Of a stretch of 64,000 bases of DNA, positions 1 to 12,300 are shown piece after piece. The translations under genes were made by a program, and so were the position numbers. This DNA is from Symbiodinium kawagutii. Taxonomy: Eukaryota; Sar; Dinophyceae; Suessiales; Symbiodiniaceae. The notes below the pieces were generated by a model. It saw only the letters and a program-made list of their open reading frames with translations, was not told where the DNA came from and ran no database searches. Every line of letters starts with the position of its first letter. The stretch's first letter is position 1. The stretch lies in assembly GCA_009767595.1 (NCBI GenBank), contig VSDK01002196.1:1-64000 (forward strand), given 5' to 3'.

Positions 1-432
1 CAACGCTACAAACAAATAAAACAAATATCTTAACCAGCAGCAAGATAATTACTATCATTAACAAACAGTTTCACCCTGTTGAAAGCCATGATAATGATGG
101 TGAATCAATGAATTTGAATGATACACCTTCTGGTGCCATCATTGTCATATATACCATCATTATGATTAACATTCATTAACCATCATTATCATTTCTCAAC
201 ATGATACACCATTTTTATAATTGATACACCAGTATTATCTTTTTTCACCATTATTATCATGAAAAATAATTAACCATCATTCTCATTAACCATAATGATT
301 AATGAATTACCCATGTAATTCACCATTCTATGGGTAACCGTCATCCATTCTCATGTATTACCCAGGTAACCGTCATTCTATTATTACATTAACCATTTTT
401 TACCGTCCTTCGCTGTTACCCATGTACCCGAG
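1..432. repeat. CCATCATTAACC-type simple sequence
   Basis: A/C-rich degenerate simple sequence built from CATCATTAACC-like words, with no credible coding frame. It lies directly upstream of an exon-like island, as this sequence type does repeatedly in the window, and is most likely the 3' part of an intron or intergenic DNA. Confidence 0.6.
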
Positions 433-512
433 GTCGGCGCTCCAGGCGTCATGGTGGAGCCCCAGTCCCAACTGGCTGTGCTAAAGGCAGGGGCTGATGC
501 CATGGCGGCGAG
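433..512 (+). CDS. exon-like island, unknown protein
   Basis: A GC-rich 80-bp island between A/T-rich repeats. It follows an AG, ends at GAG|GTGAAC (a GT donor) and is open in the frame reading VGAPGVMV near the start and AVLKAGADAMAAR at the end. The composition change at both edges and the splice-like borders support an internal plus-strand exon. I do not recognise the protein. The minus strand is also open here, so strand is not certain. Confidence 0.4.
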
Positions 513-539
513 GTGAACGTGGCTGGTTCCATGGTTCAA

Positions 540-1138
540 CGACAAAGCCGTCAAAATCGTGAGCGCACAAGTTTTTTTCATCAACATTTTGCCAGGTTTT
601 TTTGTGTGATCATTTCGCGAGGGTCATTCGTTTTCATACGGCTCGGATTACCACGAATTACATCGTTCCCCAGAAGTGCGTTCAATTTATTACCGGCATT
701 TGGTAGAAAGGAATCGGAGCTACAGAAGCTGCCGGCATCGTACCCGTTGAATGCGATCCCAGATTTTGTTGTTAGAAACATTTGCCAAGTCCCAACAAGC
801 AGCAAGGGGAATGGTTAATTGCTAATTAATGACATTTCATTCATGATTAACAGTTGATGAGTAGTCCAATCTGGTCACTGGCAATGCTGCTTAACAATGA
901 ATTGATCAACAAGAATTCCCCGATCCCAGCAGTTCAGGCCCTGTGGAATGTCCTTTTGTTGTACCACTGTGGCTTCCGTTGCCCCTTTGCTTCCGCTTTG
1001 GCAACGGGCTTGAAGCGAGCCAAACAACATCACTTTGATCAAATCAGCCAACGAATCAAAGGCGGTGGCATGTTTAGCCATCATTGGCCAAGCAGTCTTG
1101 TTTGATGCATCAAACCACATCCAACCGCTTTGCTGCAT
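540..1138 (-). other. open minus-strand islands of unusual composition
   Basis: Two stretches (about 581-805 and 875-1138) are open on the minus strand with ordinary amino-acid composition, for example LIKVMLFGSLQARCQSGSKG in the second. They lack the CCATCA/TGATGG words of their surroundings. There is no recognisable domain and I could not place splice sites, so this may be a degraded gene, a mobile-element fragment or chance. The plus strand is partly open over the same DNA. Confidence 0.2.
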
Positions 1139-2250
1139 TTATTGTATTGTATATTACTTACTCTCAACTGATGGACCACCAGTATATGATCAACCATCAT
1201 GACCGAAGCGAAGCATGGCTAATCATCAAGAACCTTCAAATTGCGGTTCAATACCCGTCAAATTGCGGCGGCCGTGCCGTAGGATCAACCACCAACAGGT
1301 CACTAATGTAGCATTCTTAACGTTTCTCATCCATTCTTCACTGCTACCATGGATCTCCTACCCTCCCATGGGTGGTCCGTGGCAAAAAGATGGCACCCCT
1401 CCTGGTTGTTCCGCAAGCTTTGGATCACAGCGCAGGTGAACTCCACGGGAACTGGGCTCGGGGGCCTTGGAAGCACCATCTCTCCACGCAGCCGTGTCTG
1501 AAGTAGTTATCACTAGCGACATGGCTGTGGTTTTGGACCATTGTAGCTACTTAAGATGATGGTAGCGTGGATTTTAACATTTTGGACCATTATGGCTACA
1601 ACTTAGCATTATGACAATGTCTTAAATGTTTCTGAGAAGTTGTTTTTTGGATTTTTTGCAATGGCTTTGCGCCTGTGAAACTTGTTGGTGAAGTAGAGTC
1701 GTTCTAAGGTCCAGTCAATGACTATAGATGTGATGGGCGATCATGAATTGTTTTTACGCATCAACTTGAGCTATGCCACTGATTGACCATTGTAAAGACC
1801 AAGTATAAACATCGTTATCAATCAGTAGCACATCCATCGCCAAAAATTTTGACCACACTGTACAAACCACAACTCATCATGACCTAGTTATCAATACATG
1901 CACCATAAATAAATGAGTGTCCATATCATGAGCCATTCTTGCTGTCTCACCAGGAAAACATGTCAGACAGCATCAGCTCTGATCCATTTCTCCCAGTAGT
2001 CGTTTGTCTTGTAAGATCTACAGGACACCTTGCACTTCCGGGTTGAAACAGCCGGCTTTCCTGATTTCCAATCAGTAAGATGAGTGACCAGTAAGCCTTA
2101 GATTGGGGACAACTGGTCAATCAATCACTTGATTTTCCCATCAGCCCAGTGATTGATCCATTTCCATCCCATCTGCACCCTCTGACCTGTCACACCCTGA
2201 GACCTGACCTGTTGATCCTGTTGCCTCGTCGCATCTCATCGTCCTCTGAG
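1139..2250. other. intron/intergenic, no gene seen
   Basis: Mixed A/T-rich sequence. A weak GC island near 1370-1500 contains several possible splice sites (AG|GTGAAC at about 1436) but no convincing frame. Nothing else can be supported. Confidence 0.4.
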
Positions 2251-2355
2251 GCATTTTCTGCTCTCCCGCTGCTATGATGCGACACGTGTCGCGGCTCTGA
2301 TCATGGAGGCTCAACGAGTTGATGGCAGGGTAGTGGATAGGCTCAACGACCACAG
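2251..2355 (+). CDS. internal exon, unknown protein
   Basis: A pyrimidine-rich acceptor ending CCTCTGAG precedes a 105-bp open stretch that stops at CACAG|GTGTTGG, a GT donor. The frame reads HFLLSRCYDATRVAAL at the start and EAQRVDGRVVDRLNDH at the end, an amphipathic helical composition typical of real protein. The intron side immediately becomes TGATGGTTAAATGATGG simple sequence, the pattern seen after other exons here. The protein is not recognised; exon status is fairly convincing. Confidence 0.55.
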
Positions 2356-3503
2356 GTGTTGGTGGATCAGCATGGTTGGTGATGGTTAAATGATGGGTAA
2401 ATGATGGTTAATGGATAGTGAATGGTTGATGAATCATGGATAGTGAATGGTTGATGAATCATGGGCAATGATTAAGGAACAATTGCCAGCTTTGGTATAT
2501 TTTGTTTAGAAATGAGTGAGTGATCAATTACTAACTTTGGTTAGAATTGATGATAATGATGGGTCATGATAGCACTAATGGTTATTGATGCCGCTGGCAT
2601 TTTTGTTGTGACATTTGCGACCTTGATAGTTGCTGCTTTGAACGGATTTGATGATCACCAGAAAACAGATCGGTAGAGAAACCCAGGTTGAAAGGTTTAG
2701 GCACACTTCAAGGTCGCCTTCGCAGGTGTGCCCCATGGTGAAGCTTCCCCGGTGTATCCCTGGTCTCGGTGAATCCCCCTGCTGTCGCCAGGAGGGAGAG
2801 TCCAAGCAAGCCAGTACCAAGGTGGCTGAAGGGCTGCGGAGCTGATGAACACTGGGGGATCACTATATCTATAGAACCCTGGATCTACCACTGGGGGATC
2901 AAACAATTTCTGGGACCTTGGATCACCCATTAATTCATCAAAGAATATACAAATCACCGTGATTTGATCATGGTTGATCAAGCTGTTATCCATGATCGTC
3001 GTTCACCGGGTTGACAAGAAGAAATTCAACCGCTTGGTCTCATGGTGGCTAAATCCAGCAGATAGTAGGGGTCAATAGTGTCATTTGAGCAGTTGATTGG
3101 CCCAGTTTAGGTGATCATGTGAGCGGAGCTGGTGGCTAGTGGTGATATGTGGTGATTACTGGCATCACACATTTCAAGCAACTAGAACCAGCTGGCAACT
3201 TATCATTTGGAGCCTCTTCTCACTTGGCAGGTAGTTAGTGTGACCCTGATTTAGTCCTCCATGCCTAAAATAGTGCCAGGTGCGTTGGTGGGTGCACGAA
3301 CCGACTAGTCCTGATCATGTTCACCACTTGTCTGTTGGATGCTCCATGGTTCGTGGCCCTCCATAGATCATACCAGTGGCTCTACCAGCTGGTTGGGGGC
3401 CGAAGAGCGGTCAACTGGAGTAGAGTTGGATGGTAGTGATCTGAAGTTTGGGGCGAGCCCTGATGCTCGGAGTAGCATTGGTTAGTCTACCAGAACTCAT
3501 GTG
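2356..3503. repeat. TGATGG-type simple sequence and unassigned DNA
   Basis: From 2356 to about 2560 the sequence is degenerate TGATGGTTAATGATGG repeat, the complement of the tract at 1-432. The rest is unassigned, with a weak open island near 2697-2845. Confidence 0.5.
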
Positions 3504-3603
3504 GTGGTTTCTCAAGCCATAGGCGACCCCAAAATGGTGGGTTCATTGTGATGGTTAGTATTGGATGATATCTCGGGTTACCCCTATTTTGAGAAACAGC
3601 CAT
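3504..3603. mobile_element. TIR-A element (MITE/introner-like)
   Basis: Left end TGGTTTCTCAAGCC and right end CCCCTATTTTGAGAAACAGCC form a terminal inverted repeat around about 60 bp of A/T-rich filler. First of about twenty related copies in the window. Confidence 0.65.
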
Positions 3604-4000
3604 GTAGTTGAAGATAAGTTAATTATTCTAGTAGTCTGGTCTGCACTAGTCCACTAGGTTTCTTTCAGCAAAGCAGTGAGTAGCTCCCTATCCCAAGAAT
3701 GGGCTTGGGACCCTTGGGAGGCAACTGCCTCGGCCCCCAGGTTTGTTTGGTAGACATCACCACCTTGGAGTTTCGGCCAGCAGGGCAGGAGGCGCGAAGC
3801 AGATGTCCAGTACAAGCCTTGTCCAAAAACTTGGTCGGTTGGTGCTGGGTTGTTCCAAGCTCCAGTTGATCATAAGCCCAAGCTTTCTGACTTCGCTCGA
3901 GCTCCATGGTGTCTTGCTGAAGCGAAATCAGCACCCATCACTGCCTAGCCTCCACTGCCCACAGCTGGGCCCCCCCTTGGGCTTCGCAGCTCAACGCCAG

Positions 4001-4120
4001 GTGGCGATGGATCTGAATCAGCTGCCAGCAGAAGCACTTCGCCAAAGTGCACCGTTGCCAGAGAGCTACTTGTGGGTCGCTATGCCGCAGGGACGGACCC
4101 GACTGAAGCCGCTGTTGACG
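4001..4120 (+). CDS. internal exon, unknown protein
   Basis: Follows CGCCAG and is open for 40 codons to ACG|GTTGAA. The frame reads VAMDLNQLPAEALRQSAPLP and then SYLWVAMPQGRTRLKPLL, which has protein-like composition. It may extend left to an AG at 3989. No family recognised. The upstream 3700-3990 DNA is open on both strands and may hold a further exon. Confidence 0.45.
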
Positions 4121-4939
4121 GTTGAAAAAACATGGTGAATTTCCAAGAGATTTTTGATGAACCAAGCATCACAGGTTTTTGCTTCACAAAGAAGACCTTC
4201 TCCAAGAGCAACAGCAGGATCCACACCTAGAGACCTTGCTTTGAATGATCGGGTCCCTCATCCCACTGTGTTGCTGGTAACAGCCAGTCTAACCCTCAAA
4301 CAGATGCCAAGCTGTTACTCCTTCAACAACATATCCGCGAGGCTTTAGCATTGTATCATATTGTATCAAATTGTATCCGAAGATATTCGAAGATATTCGA
4401 AGGCTTCGTTTTTTTGTTTTGCACATCCATGGGGTAATGCGATGACCGATTTAACCGCATGTTTTGTGATTTGTGGCTGTTCAATGGTTCAATCACCAAC
4501 CGCTGCTTGACCATCAACCATCTCCAACATAAACATGCTCCTCTTCATCCTATTTTTGGTGGTATGATGTACTGACCCTACACTCACAAGAATACACACA
4601 AATGATACCTATGTATCCAACATTATCCAACTAGTGTTGCTGGTGCAAAACAAATCCTGCAAGAAAATTAGCAACATAAAGTCACATATTGCACGCACAC
4701 ACAAGTATGGATTTGTTTTTGCACATGGATCCCCTCTGATTGTTCAATCCCTATCACCCACATGTGGTACCTTCTGGTAGTTCCTAATATGGCAATGGAA
4801 AACCGGCTCTTTTTTCTACGGGAAACCGGAAGCGTATCACCAGCTCTGAATATTATGGTTCTACACTGTCAAGTTTAGCGGAGGGTCACTGGGTTCATGG
4901 GAAAATCGATCTGGGAAACCAGTGTTCAAACTTCAAACC
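4121..4939. other. intron/intergenic, no gene seen
   Basis: A/T-rich, with short repeats TTGTATCA and GAAGATATTC near 4350-4400. No supported feature. Confidence 0.4.
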
Positions 4940-5045
4940 ACCAACTCGGGCAGTTTCTTGCAGCTTTTCCGAGAAAATCAAGGCTTTCCTACAGGTTTTT
5001 CCTAGAAAATCAGTTGTTTCCTGCAAAATTTCCCAGAAAATCAGC
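4940..5045. repeat. short imperfect tandem repeat (TTTCC..GAGAAAATCA)
   Basis: Three imperfect units of about 34 bp, each with a TTTCC(C/T)AGAAAATCA core, directly before the exon-like island at 5086. Confidence 0.55.
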
Positions 5046-5085
5046 CGCCATCCCTTGGAAACCATCGAACTCCTTGGAAGCCCAG

Positions 5086-5209
5086 GCCGCATCCATGCGC
5101 GTCATGAGTCAACGCGGCGTGTGCTCCATCTACTCCTGGCGAGCTCGACGCCTGCTGACGCTGGAGCCGGGAGAGGGGGAGCCCCCACTTGGATCATCTT
5201 CCACGGCGG
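5086..5209 (+). CDS. internal exon, unknown protein
   Basis: GC-rich island after AAGCCCAG, ending CGGCGG|GTAACT (GT donor). The open frame contains SMRVMSQRGVCSIYSWRARR followed by an acidic, proline-containing stretch and ends SSSTAG. Composition and both splice borders support an exon; the start could lie earlier because the frame stays open upstream. Product unknown. Confidence 0.45.
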
Positions 5210-5449
5210 GTAACTGGTTGGTAAACCGTGGGCCTTGTAACTATTTTTTGTGGGGTTTATATCATTGATAAATAGTTTACTAATATCCTTGATAAGTAGT
5301 TTACAGTTATATCCAGTTCCCAAAGTCATATCAAGTAACTGGATAAATAGTTGACTAACCAGTTCCTAAGTGCATTGCATGCTCAAAAGCTCAATGTTAC
5401 TCTTACATCCCTCAGAAGTTCATGCCAAAAAAGGTCTGTTGAACATGGT

Positions 5450-5535
5450 AATGTGGGACATCATGGGACATCATGGGGCATCATGGGACATCTCATCGGA
5501 CATCATGGGACATCTCATCGGACATCATTGGGCAT
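5450..5535. repeat. GGGACATCATGGGACATC tandem array
   Basis: About eight units of GGACATCAT or GGACATCTCATC in direct repeat. It creates histidine-rich open frames that are not convincing protein. Confidence 0.8.
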
Positions 5536-5544
5536 CCCTCATTC

Positions 5545-5690
5545 GTGCCGCATGTTTCGTCTAGGACTTCGAGGACGAGGGTGCGGAAGATGATGACATG
5601 TCCGCGGATGACTGAGCTTGGGACCTCACAGGAGCCTCGTGGGGATCCCGGCCCTGCCTCGGTGCCTACCATGGCCCACCTGGGGAACCA
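5545..5690 (+). CDS. exon-like island, possibly terminal
   Basis: After TTTCGTCTAG the frame from 5565 reads DFEDEGAEDDDMSADD and stops at TGA 5613-5615, which would suit an acidic C-terminus. A second plus frame stays open across the whole GC-rich island to 5690 and also looks protein-like. The two readings exclude each other and I cannot choose between them. Confidence 0.35.
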
Positions 5691-6009
5691 GGCTGTTTGG
5701 ACCTTGATGAACCCTGGTTGATCCCTGGTTTGGTCCCTCTTGGGCTTATACATTGACCATGATCAGTTATGGGCACCCCATTTTGATGGGTGGAAGTCCA
5801 ATGATTTCTTGGTGACAACATAAAGTGCAGGTGAAATGTTGCTGTCTTTCATCCACCAAGGCTGACTGGCAATGATCTGATCACCAATTGATTGCTTAAT
5901 GGTTAGTAATGTGCCCTGGTGTACCATCATGAACCATTGTCTTCCCTATTATTGTTGGTTCTTATTGATGGTTAAGTGCTTGAACCAACTCGCCATGCAT
6001 TGCTTAACA

Positions 6010-6690
6010 ACAATGACAGCAGCAACAACGAACCCGGCGACCACGAGGAGAACACTCCACCTCACCAGTGCCATTGGGACGAAGGCCAGGGGTGCCGACA
6101 TCGCTGCCCCGCGTGGAGCTCTGGATGCAGAAACTTCCGGCTTTTCCCACAATCTGCTTGGTGCTTGCACTTGTTTCTCACCTGCTCAGCAGCTTGAAAT
6201 TCTGTACTTCAGCTTGTTCAAGCGCCAGCCCCACCAGCCTCTGACCAGCCAGACATGAATTTCAAGCACCAAACGCACCGTTTCTTGCAGTTTGGAAGGC
6301 AATGGTGCACCACGTTTTCCCACCTGCACAAGCTGTCAGGCATGCGGTGCGGCGGTCCAAAGCTGATCGCCAGATCCGTTGCGGAGAAAAGCCGTTGCCC
6401 TGCTGGAGGCTATGACTTGGTAGGCTGATGCTGGCTCCAGTTGTACCGCAGCTGGTTGTTCTGTGGCCACACTTGGAGTGGTGCACCTGGGTGTTTCTGG
6501 CCAGGACACCCGTTTTGGCGGTTACAGGTTACAGGTCATTCAGGTGGTTCGACTGCGGCCTGCCGAAGTGGGCGGCAGACATCCTCTGATCCGTCCATCA
6601 TCCACGACCAGCCATGAGACGTGGCACCATCAACCATCGATCCCCTCAGCGTTGGCTCACGCGAAGCCTAAAGACTGAGGGGGACGCAGC
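6010..6690. other. GC-rich islands, strand unresolved
   Basis: Two islands (about 6010-6200 and 6285-6690) are open in more than one frame. On the minus strand 6010-6130 encodes a hydrophobic stretch (WSVLLVVAGFVVAAVIVV) that would make one membrane helix. On the plus strand 6285-6420 encodes a basic stretch ending GEKPLPCWRL. They are probably exons, but direction and borders cannot be settled from sequence alone. Confidence 0.3.
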
Positions 6691-7910
6691 TGTGACGTAG
6701 CCATGCCTGACACCTTACTGCAGCGTCAGCTACGGCAGGTGACAAGAGCAGCCCATGGAGTCTGACAAACAAACTGCACTCCCCTCAAGCAGACCATTTT
6801 TTCTATGAATCGCTTGATCTTGATCGCTGCTACCCATGATCCATTTGCTAGCACTGCTACTAGCATACCTTATTTTTTCTCTTCTTTTTTGAGTTTCTGA
6901 AGTTAGCCTCTGCCAACTTGAGCAAATGGTGGCCATGCTGCGTGCACGTGGCGGAGTCATCAAAGGTCGATTGCTGAGTCCGTACTGAGCACGTTCAATA
7001 AGGGGTACCAGCATGTATTATGTACCGGTAGATTCAGCTTATAATCACCGTGATAATCGTGGTGGTGGTTAGCCATGGTTGATAGAAGGCTTCATTTTGC
7101 GGACAAAAAATGCGGATGCCTCTGAAAATTGTTAGAGACCATGTCAACCACGGTCAATGCACTCAATAATGGTGAAACTAACAGCTAGATGTGGAAAACA
7201 CCAATTGTAGCATGATTTTCCAAGCGAAACATGTCAGTTTGATCTGGAAAATCACCTCAGGCCGTCATCTGCTGGCTGCTTGCGTGGCGACGCTGGTCAC
7301 GCGTTCTGTGCTGGTGGATCAAATGCCACAGGCACGCAGCTGCGGATGGTCTTGTAAAGTGATGGTTGGTTACTGATTGATGGTGGTTGTCAATTTTTAT
7401 CTGGCAGGTGGTTGGGAGGTCAGGAGCGATTTGGAGGCACCCCGAAAAACACACTATTTGGTGGTTTCTCGAAAAAGGGAACTATTAGTCATTGGTCATC
7501 TAGCAGTGGGTTGGTGATTTCAAAAATTCGGACATGGTAGGAATTTGCAGGTTTTTGAAGCGGAGCCTCGTATTTTCCAGCTTTCAAGATCTCTTCTCAT
7601 TTGAGTTTTTTTAAAACGCATTCAAAATCAAAAAAGAACTTGTCCTGAAGATGAATTTCTCGCGTCAGTCCTGTCACTTGATATCAGATGTATCGCCCAC
7701 GACAGGCCTTGGTCTCCTTGCACAGGACAACTAGAGCTGTTCATGTTGGGTGGGAGCTAGGTTCACCTGCACCTGGTCGATATGGAAGTTGACTCCAAAT
7801 GAATTGAGATCGGATCTGTGGATATGATATGCCTCAACGGTGATTTCCGAACTACATGATCCTTGTGGAAGTGATTGAAGGTCTGCATAAGGGACGTGGG
7901 TGCAAAATGA
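6691..7910. other. intergenic/intron DNA left of the retrotransposon
   Basis: No gene seen. A left-end fragment of a TIR-A element (TGGTGGTTTCTCGAAAAAGG) sits at about 7461-7482. The open minus frame at 7763-8059 runs into the LTR and is not a gene. Confidence 0.4.
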
Positions 7911-7915
7911 GTAGC
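7911..7915. repeat. target-site duplication GTAGC (left)
   Basis: The five bases directly outside the left LTR match the five bases directly outside the right LTR (15801-15805), as expected for integrase-mediated insertion. Confidence 0.85.
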
Positions 7916-8085
7916 TGTGATCAGAGAACCATCAGCTCCCAACGGACTCGGCCCTTTTTGTTCCGCACACTGGGGAAACCCCTGATCCGAAAACGAGCAA
8001 GCTACAACGGATGACAACAAGCGAAGATGCAGTGACATGTAGTGGATGCAATACCTCATGGATACCTGGAACCTAGGACATCAAA
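7916..8085 (-). repeat. 3' LTR of the copia element
   Basis: 170 bp, identical by eye to 15631-15800. In element orientation it begins TTTGATGTCC and ends GATCACA. It is short for an LTR but within the copia range. Confidence 0.92.
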
Positions 8086-8093
8086 CTCCTCAA
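8086..8093 (-). other. polypurine tract of the copia element
   Basis: In element orientation TTGAGGAG directly abuts the 3' LTR, the expected position of the plus-strand primer for reverse transcription. Confidence 0.6.
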
Positions 8094-9379
8094 GAATTCT
8101 TGTTCGCTTGTTTGTCAGCTTTGGCCTGTTGACGTAATCTCATTGCATCGTATTCTTCTGTTAGTTGGTAGCGGCCTAGTCTGATCACCGTGCGAATGAA
8201 GTCTGAGGGCATGACCTTGGTTAGAGAGTCGGCCAACTGGTAGCGACCGTCTATCCATCGGATACAACCTTTATTTCTTCTAAGGAAATCACGTATGATA
8301 CTGAGATCTATGCTCGTGCGTTTGTCCGAGGCAGTTATCGTGCTTGGTCTCGATAGAGCATCAAAGATGGATTTGGCATCGGTCACCAAACCAAAGTCAA
8401 TCACATCAATGTCTTTTTCCCAGTCTGGCTTTGGACCCCTTAGCTTATTTGGATGTAGCATCTCAACTAACATGTATCGAAACCAACTGGCAACAGCAGC
8501 ACTTTCCACTACTGCTTGTGCCTCTGCACCCAGAGTTGAAACAGTCTTCCTCTTGAGAGTATGGCTTTTCCAAGCCAACATGCTGAATGGAGATTCAGCA
8601 CCACGCAGCATCGTTTGGTCTGCTGCTAGTGCTACGTAGCCAGCTTGTGACTTCTCCATGTTGCCATCATCATCTTTTGCATTTCCCCATGCCGCATCGC
8701 TGGTGACTACTACACAAAGTCTGGAAGGTTCAATGGGCTGAATCGTGATGCAAAGATCCTTGTGCTTTATGGCTTCTTTCATGATTTTATTGCAACTCTT
8801 GAGATCACGGATGCATGGATTTGGAAAACTTTGCATGAGAATGGATGTGGCGCCAGCTAAATCAACTCTGGTTTCTTTGGAGAGCCATGATAGCGCGCCC
8901 ACTCCGGAGCGCAGCTGTTTCACTTGCTCAGGACTACAAGGTTGATCATCTGGAATTCCTTTTGGAATGACAATGCGTTCCTGACACTTCAATAAAGCAT
9001 AATATTCCTGGGATATAGTGATGCTATGATCTGGCTTCTGCTCAATGTCTTTTCCGCAAAATCGACCCTTCTGGAATTCCCACTTACCAAATTTGTACTG
9101 TGACTGCAACTTTGCCATGCGATCCCAATGTTCTTGGCTTCCACCACTGATCAAATCATCTGTGGCTAACATGATGACTCCCTTCAATTCATCTTGAATG
9201 TGAAGCATGTATGTGCAGGCATCTAGTATGCTTGGTTTATATCCTAGCGATTGCAATGCACTATCTAGATGTTGATTCCATTGAAATGGTGCATCGGTCA
9301 ACCCGTAGACAGTCTTGCAAATGAGTACCAAAGAACCTGCTGCTACTCCATCTATCTGATCAAAAGGGATTTCACATTA
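8090..9379 (-). CDS. copia pol, C-terminal part: RT (second half) and RNase H
   Basis: Open from the codon after a TAA at 9377-9379 down to 8090; the first Met is at 9331. From that Met (413 residues), RT shows KTVYGLTDAPFQWN at about 6-19 and the active-site pair as ATDDLISGG at about 56-64, where Y/F-x-DD is usual. RNase H follows with TSDAAWGN (Asp about 212), TLGAEAQA (Glu about 270), VTDAKS (Asp about 318) and YQLADSLTK (Asp about 368), so all four acidic positions are kept. The frame is the same as the upstream pol frame; only one stop codon separates them. Function: copying element RNA into DNA in cytoplasmic particles. Confidence 0.9.
9377..9379 (-). other. in-frame TAA inside reverse transcriptase
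   Basis: The pol frame continues without any shift on the far side of this stop, into the YGLTDAP block of RT. It is therefore a single-codon interruption, which would leave the copy without an RT active site unless it is read through. Confidence 0.85.
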
Positions 9380-12300
9380 TAGTGGTTGCTCTCGACTGAT
9401 GGGAGCTCCTTGCATGAATGCTTGGGAAAAATCCGCAAAGTGCAACTGCCACTTGTGACTACAATTTACTTGTAATCCTAGAAACATGCTGTCACGTGAA
9501 ACCACTGGACTGGTGCTCTCTACACTGAAGACATCTGGATCCTTGTCTCCACGAACGATCCATCGGGATTTGGCCTTGCACGGTTGATCCTCACTTCCAT
9601 AATGCAAGATCTCATTCTTCGGAAATTGGTCCAAGTCATCAATTGGCTTAGCAACATGAAGTAAACGTGATTGCATGATTCTGTGAGGCATGGTCTGTCT
9701 GATGCGATGTGCTTCGGTTGGTGGTATGATCGTGATTGCTCCATTATTGATGTTTGTGTCCCATTCTTTCTTGATTGCTTGTCGAAACAACTGCTGATCA
9801 TGTGCATCCAATTCCTTGAGCTTAATTTCTTTCATCTGACTCTTGGCACTCCAACAATTCACTGCTGCATTTGGATTAGTTGTAGCCAAAAGGGAGGATG
9901 CTATTGATGGTGATGGAACAATGCTATCTTGATCATCTATTTCAATCTCTTCATCTGATTGCATGGAAATGGTATCTTGTCCTTCTTCTTCTGATGACAT
10001 TGGATCTTCCATGGTCTGTTGTTCACTGATTCGGATCCGTTTCGCGGGAGGATTGTGCTTGCCGACAAAGCGTTTACGATGTGTCGGATGATTCTCGAAA
10101 TCATCAAGGTGAACAGGTCTTTCTTGTCCTGTGATATCTTCCAAACCAGTGATCTGTTCAGATTGAAGTCTGTCTCTTACTCGACACAATCGCTCTAGCA
10201 ATGCACTGGCAGCCATATCTTCATCCTCACTACTCAAACGGCATTGCTCTGGTGCGGCTTTCACGAGGCGTCCCTGGTTGTTCAGAAACAATGCATTTGG
10301 TGCCTGATATGCCACGACCACAGCTGGAATGTGCCAACACTGATGGGAGGCACGACGAGAGGCCGAGTTGCGATGGCCTGCTTTCATGAACTGCTTTTCT
10401 GACCAATAGTATACCATGTCACCTACTTGAAATTCTTCAATTCTTCGACTTCCCGAGTACTTACCACGCCTGATGGCGTCAGTGCAACTCGATGCGAAGA
10501 TAGCTCGTCCAGCTGCTAAACGCATTGCTTCCTGGGTTTGGAGAGAAACGTCCTCTGCTTGAACATGTGCTGAGAAAGAATGGTTGCCCTCATCTCCTCT
10601 CAGAACTTCTCCAGGTAAACATGGTGTCACACCGAAAACACGATGTATGGGGGAATAGCCACCTCTATGAGCAAGTCGGTTTTTCATCAACCCAGTGATG
10701 CTAATGAGTTCATGCATTTCTTCTAATGACAGTGGTTGTCCATATTCAAGGCATGTCTTGTTGAAGATCATCTTGAAACTCTTGCCTTCGCGCTCGGTTA
10801 TCGAGTTCTGTGTTGGAGCTTCCAAGCTGATAGGATCCAACACTGTTCCATCGGTGGCGCAACGTGCAGCAAAGACACCTTTAAACTCGGTTCCTAGATC
10901 ACACTTCACATATTTTGGTGCACCAAAACACATCGTCCATCTTCTGTACGCTTCGCGTATGGCTTCTGATGTTTTCTGTTCCAAAGGCACCACCATCTGA
11001 TATCTACTTCCCCAGCAAATGATGTTGAGACAATCTAGAGAATGATCCCCATGTTTCAATGTCACCACATCAACGCCTACCATGGTGTTGAATGGAAGTT
11101 CTCTGGGAGGTGCTGCTCTCCTCCATGGTTTTGGTCGTGAACTTTCATGGCACTCTGAACAAAAGTACTCCTTGGCAAGTTCGCAAACGAACTTCGATGC
11201 ACGTCCGGCACGGAGTATCTTCTGCATGTTCGAATTACAAGGGTGTCCCATGCCACGATGAATCCGATCAATCTCCTGCATAATGGCATGACGTTGGACT
11301 CTTGTCAGCTGATCAACTGTGGTTTCTGGATCAATGTCTCTGATGACTACTTCTTCTTCAATCTCATCCTCTGCTGGGACAGCCACTTCTGCAGGGAAGG
11401 CATTGGTTTGGAACACGGTGGCTGTCAATGGCACGGAACCGAGATCTTGACAGGCTTTGGTCAACACTCCATCGCGTGCATACATATATATCTGTGGTGT
11501 CATGTTATTGTTCCATGCTTCATGGTTGTGATAAACTTGGATCTCTTCAATGTCGTTCGATCTATTCTTCTGGCTACTGTTCTCAGTGAGCTCTGTTTGC
11601 AAGGCTTTTAGCACAGCATCTACCAGTTTGTTAGGATATCTCGAAGCAACACTGGCTCGTGTCTTTCCTTTGGTTGCTCCTACACAATGCTGGTGCAGGT
11701 GCTGTTGTCTGCATGTTCTGGCAAGAGCTCGACATACTTGTTTGCTGTTGCTCACAAAACCTGTGCGCTTGCGAATGAACTGCCTGTTCAAGTCTTGCAT
11801 GCCAAAACAGCACTGGTCGGTACGAGCAACATAGATGCTGGTCAGCGACAGCAACTTGCGAACAATAGGCAACTTCCATGAGGCTGCACTCCATGGCTGC
11901 TCAAACAAGAAAAATCTTCCATGTCTGTGTTGTTCTAAACATATCAAAATTCCGAAGGTCACAAGAGTAATGGCATCCTTGAGTTTGCTCTGATATATTG
12001 GATCATGTGCCAGTTCTTCTTTACTCTTATTAGCTCCGAGATATTGCAACATGGAAAACATCGTGCATGGTGGAGTGACTGCCACGAAATCATATTTAGC
12101 CTCACGAATGTGCTGAAGGCACTGCTTCCTCTTGGATGGATCCAAAAGGTCGTCGCCCAGGATCAAGTCAAAAGCTCTACCGGCATGGCAATGGGAGTGA
12201 TGCTGAGCTCGATCTGTGAATCTTGGTAGGCTGAAAACTTCTCCAATGTTGATCAACTTGAGAATCTCATGAACAACATGTTCTGGAAAACTGACATCTT

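Noticed and set aside
384-587. Minus-strand frame with a bacterial-looking signal peptide (MLMKKTCALTILTALSLN)
   Set aside because: It overlaps the better supported plus-strand island at 433-512, there is no promoter or RBS context, and the window is not bacterial.
7763-8059. 98-codon minus frame at the left LTR and a near-identical one at 15547-15774
   Set aside because: Both are LTR sequence read as protein; their similarity only reflects the duplicated LTRs.
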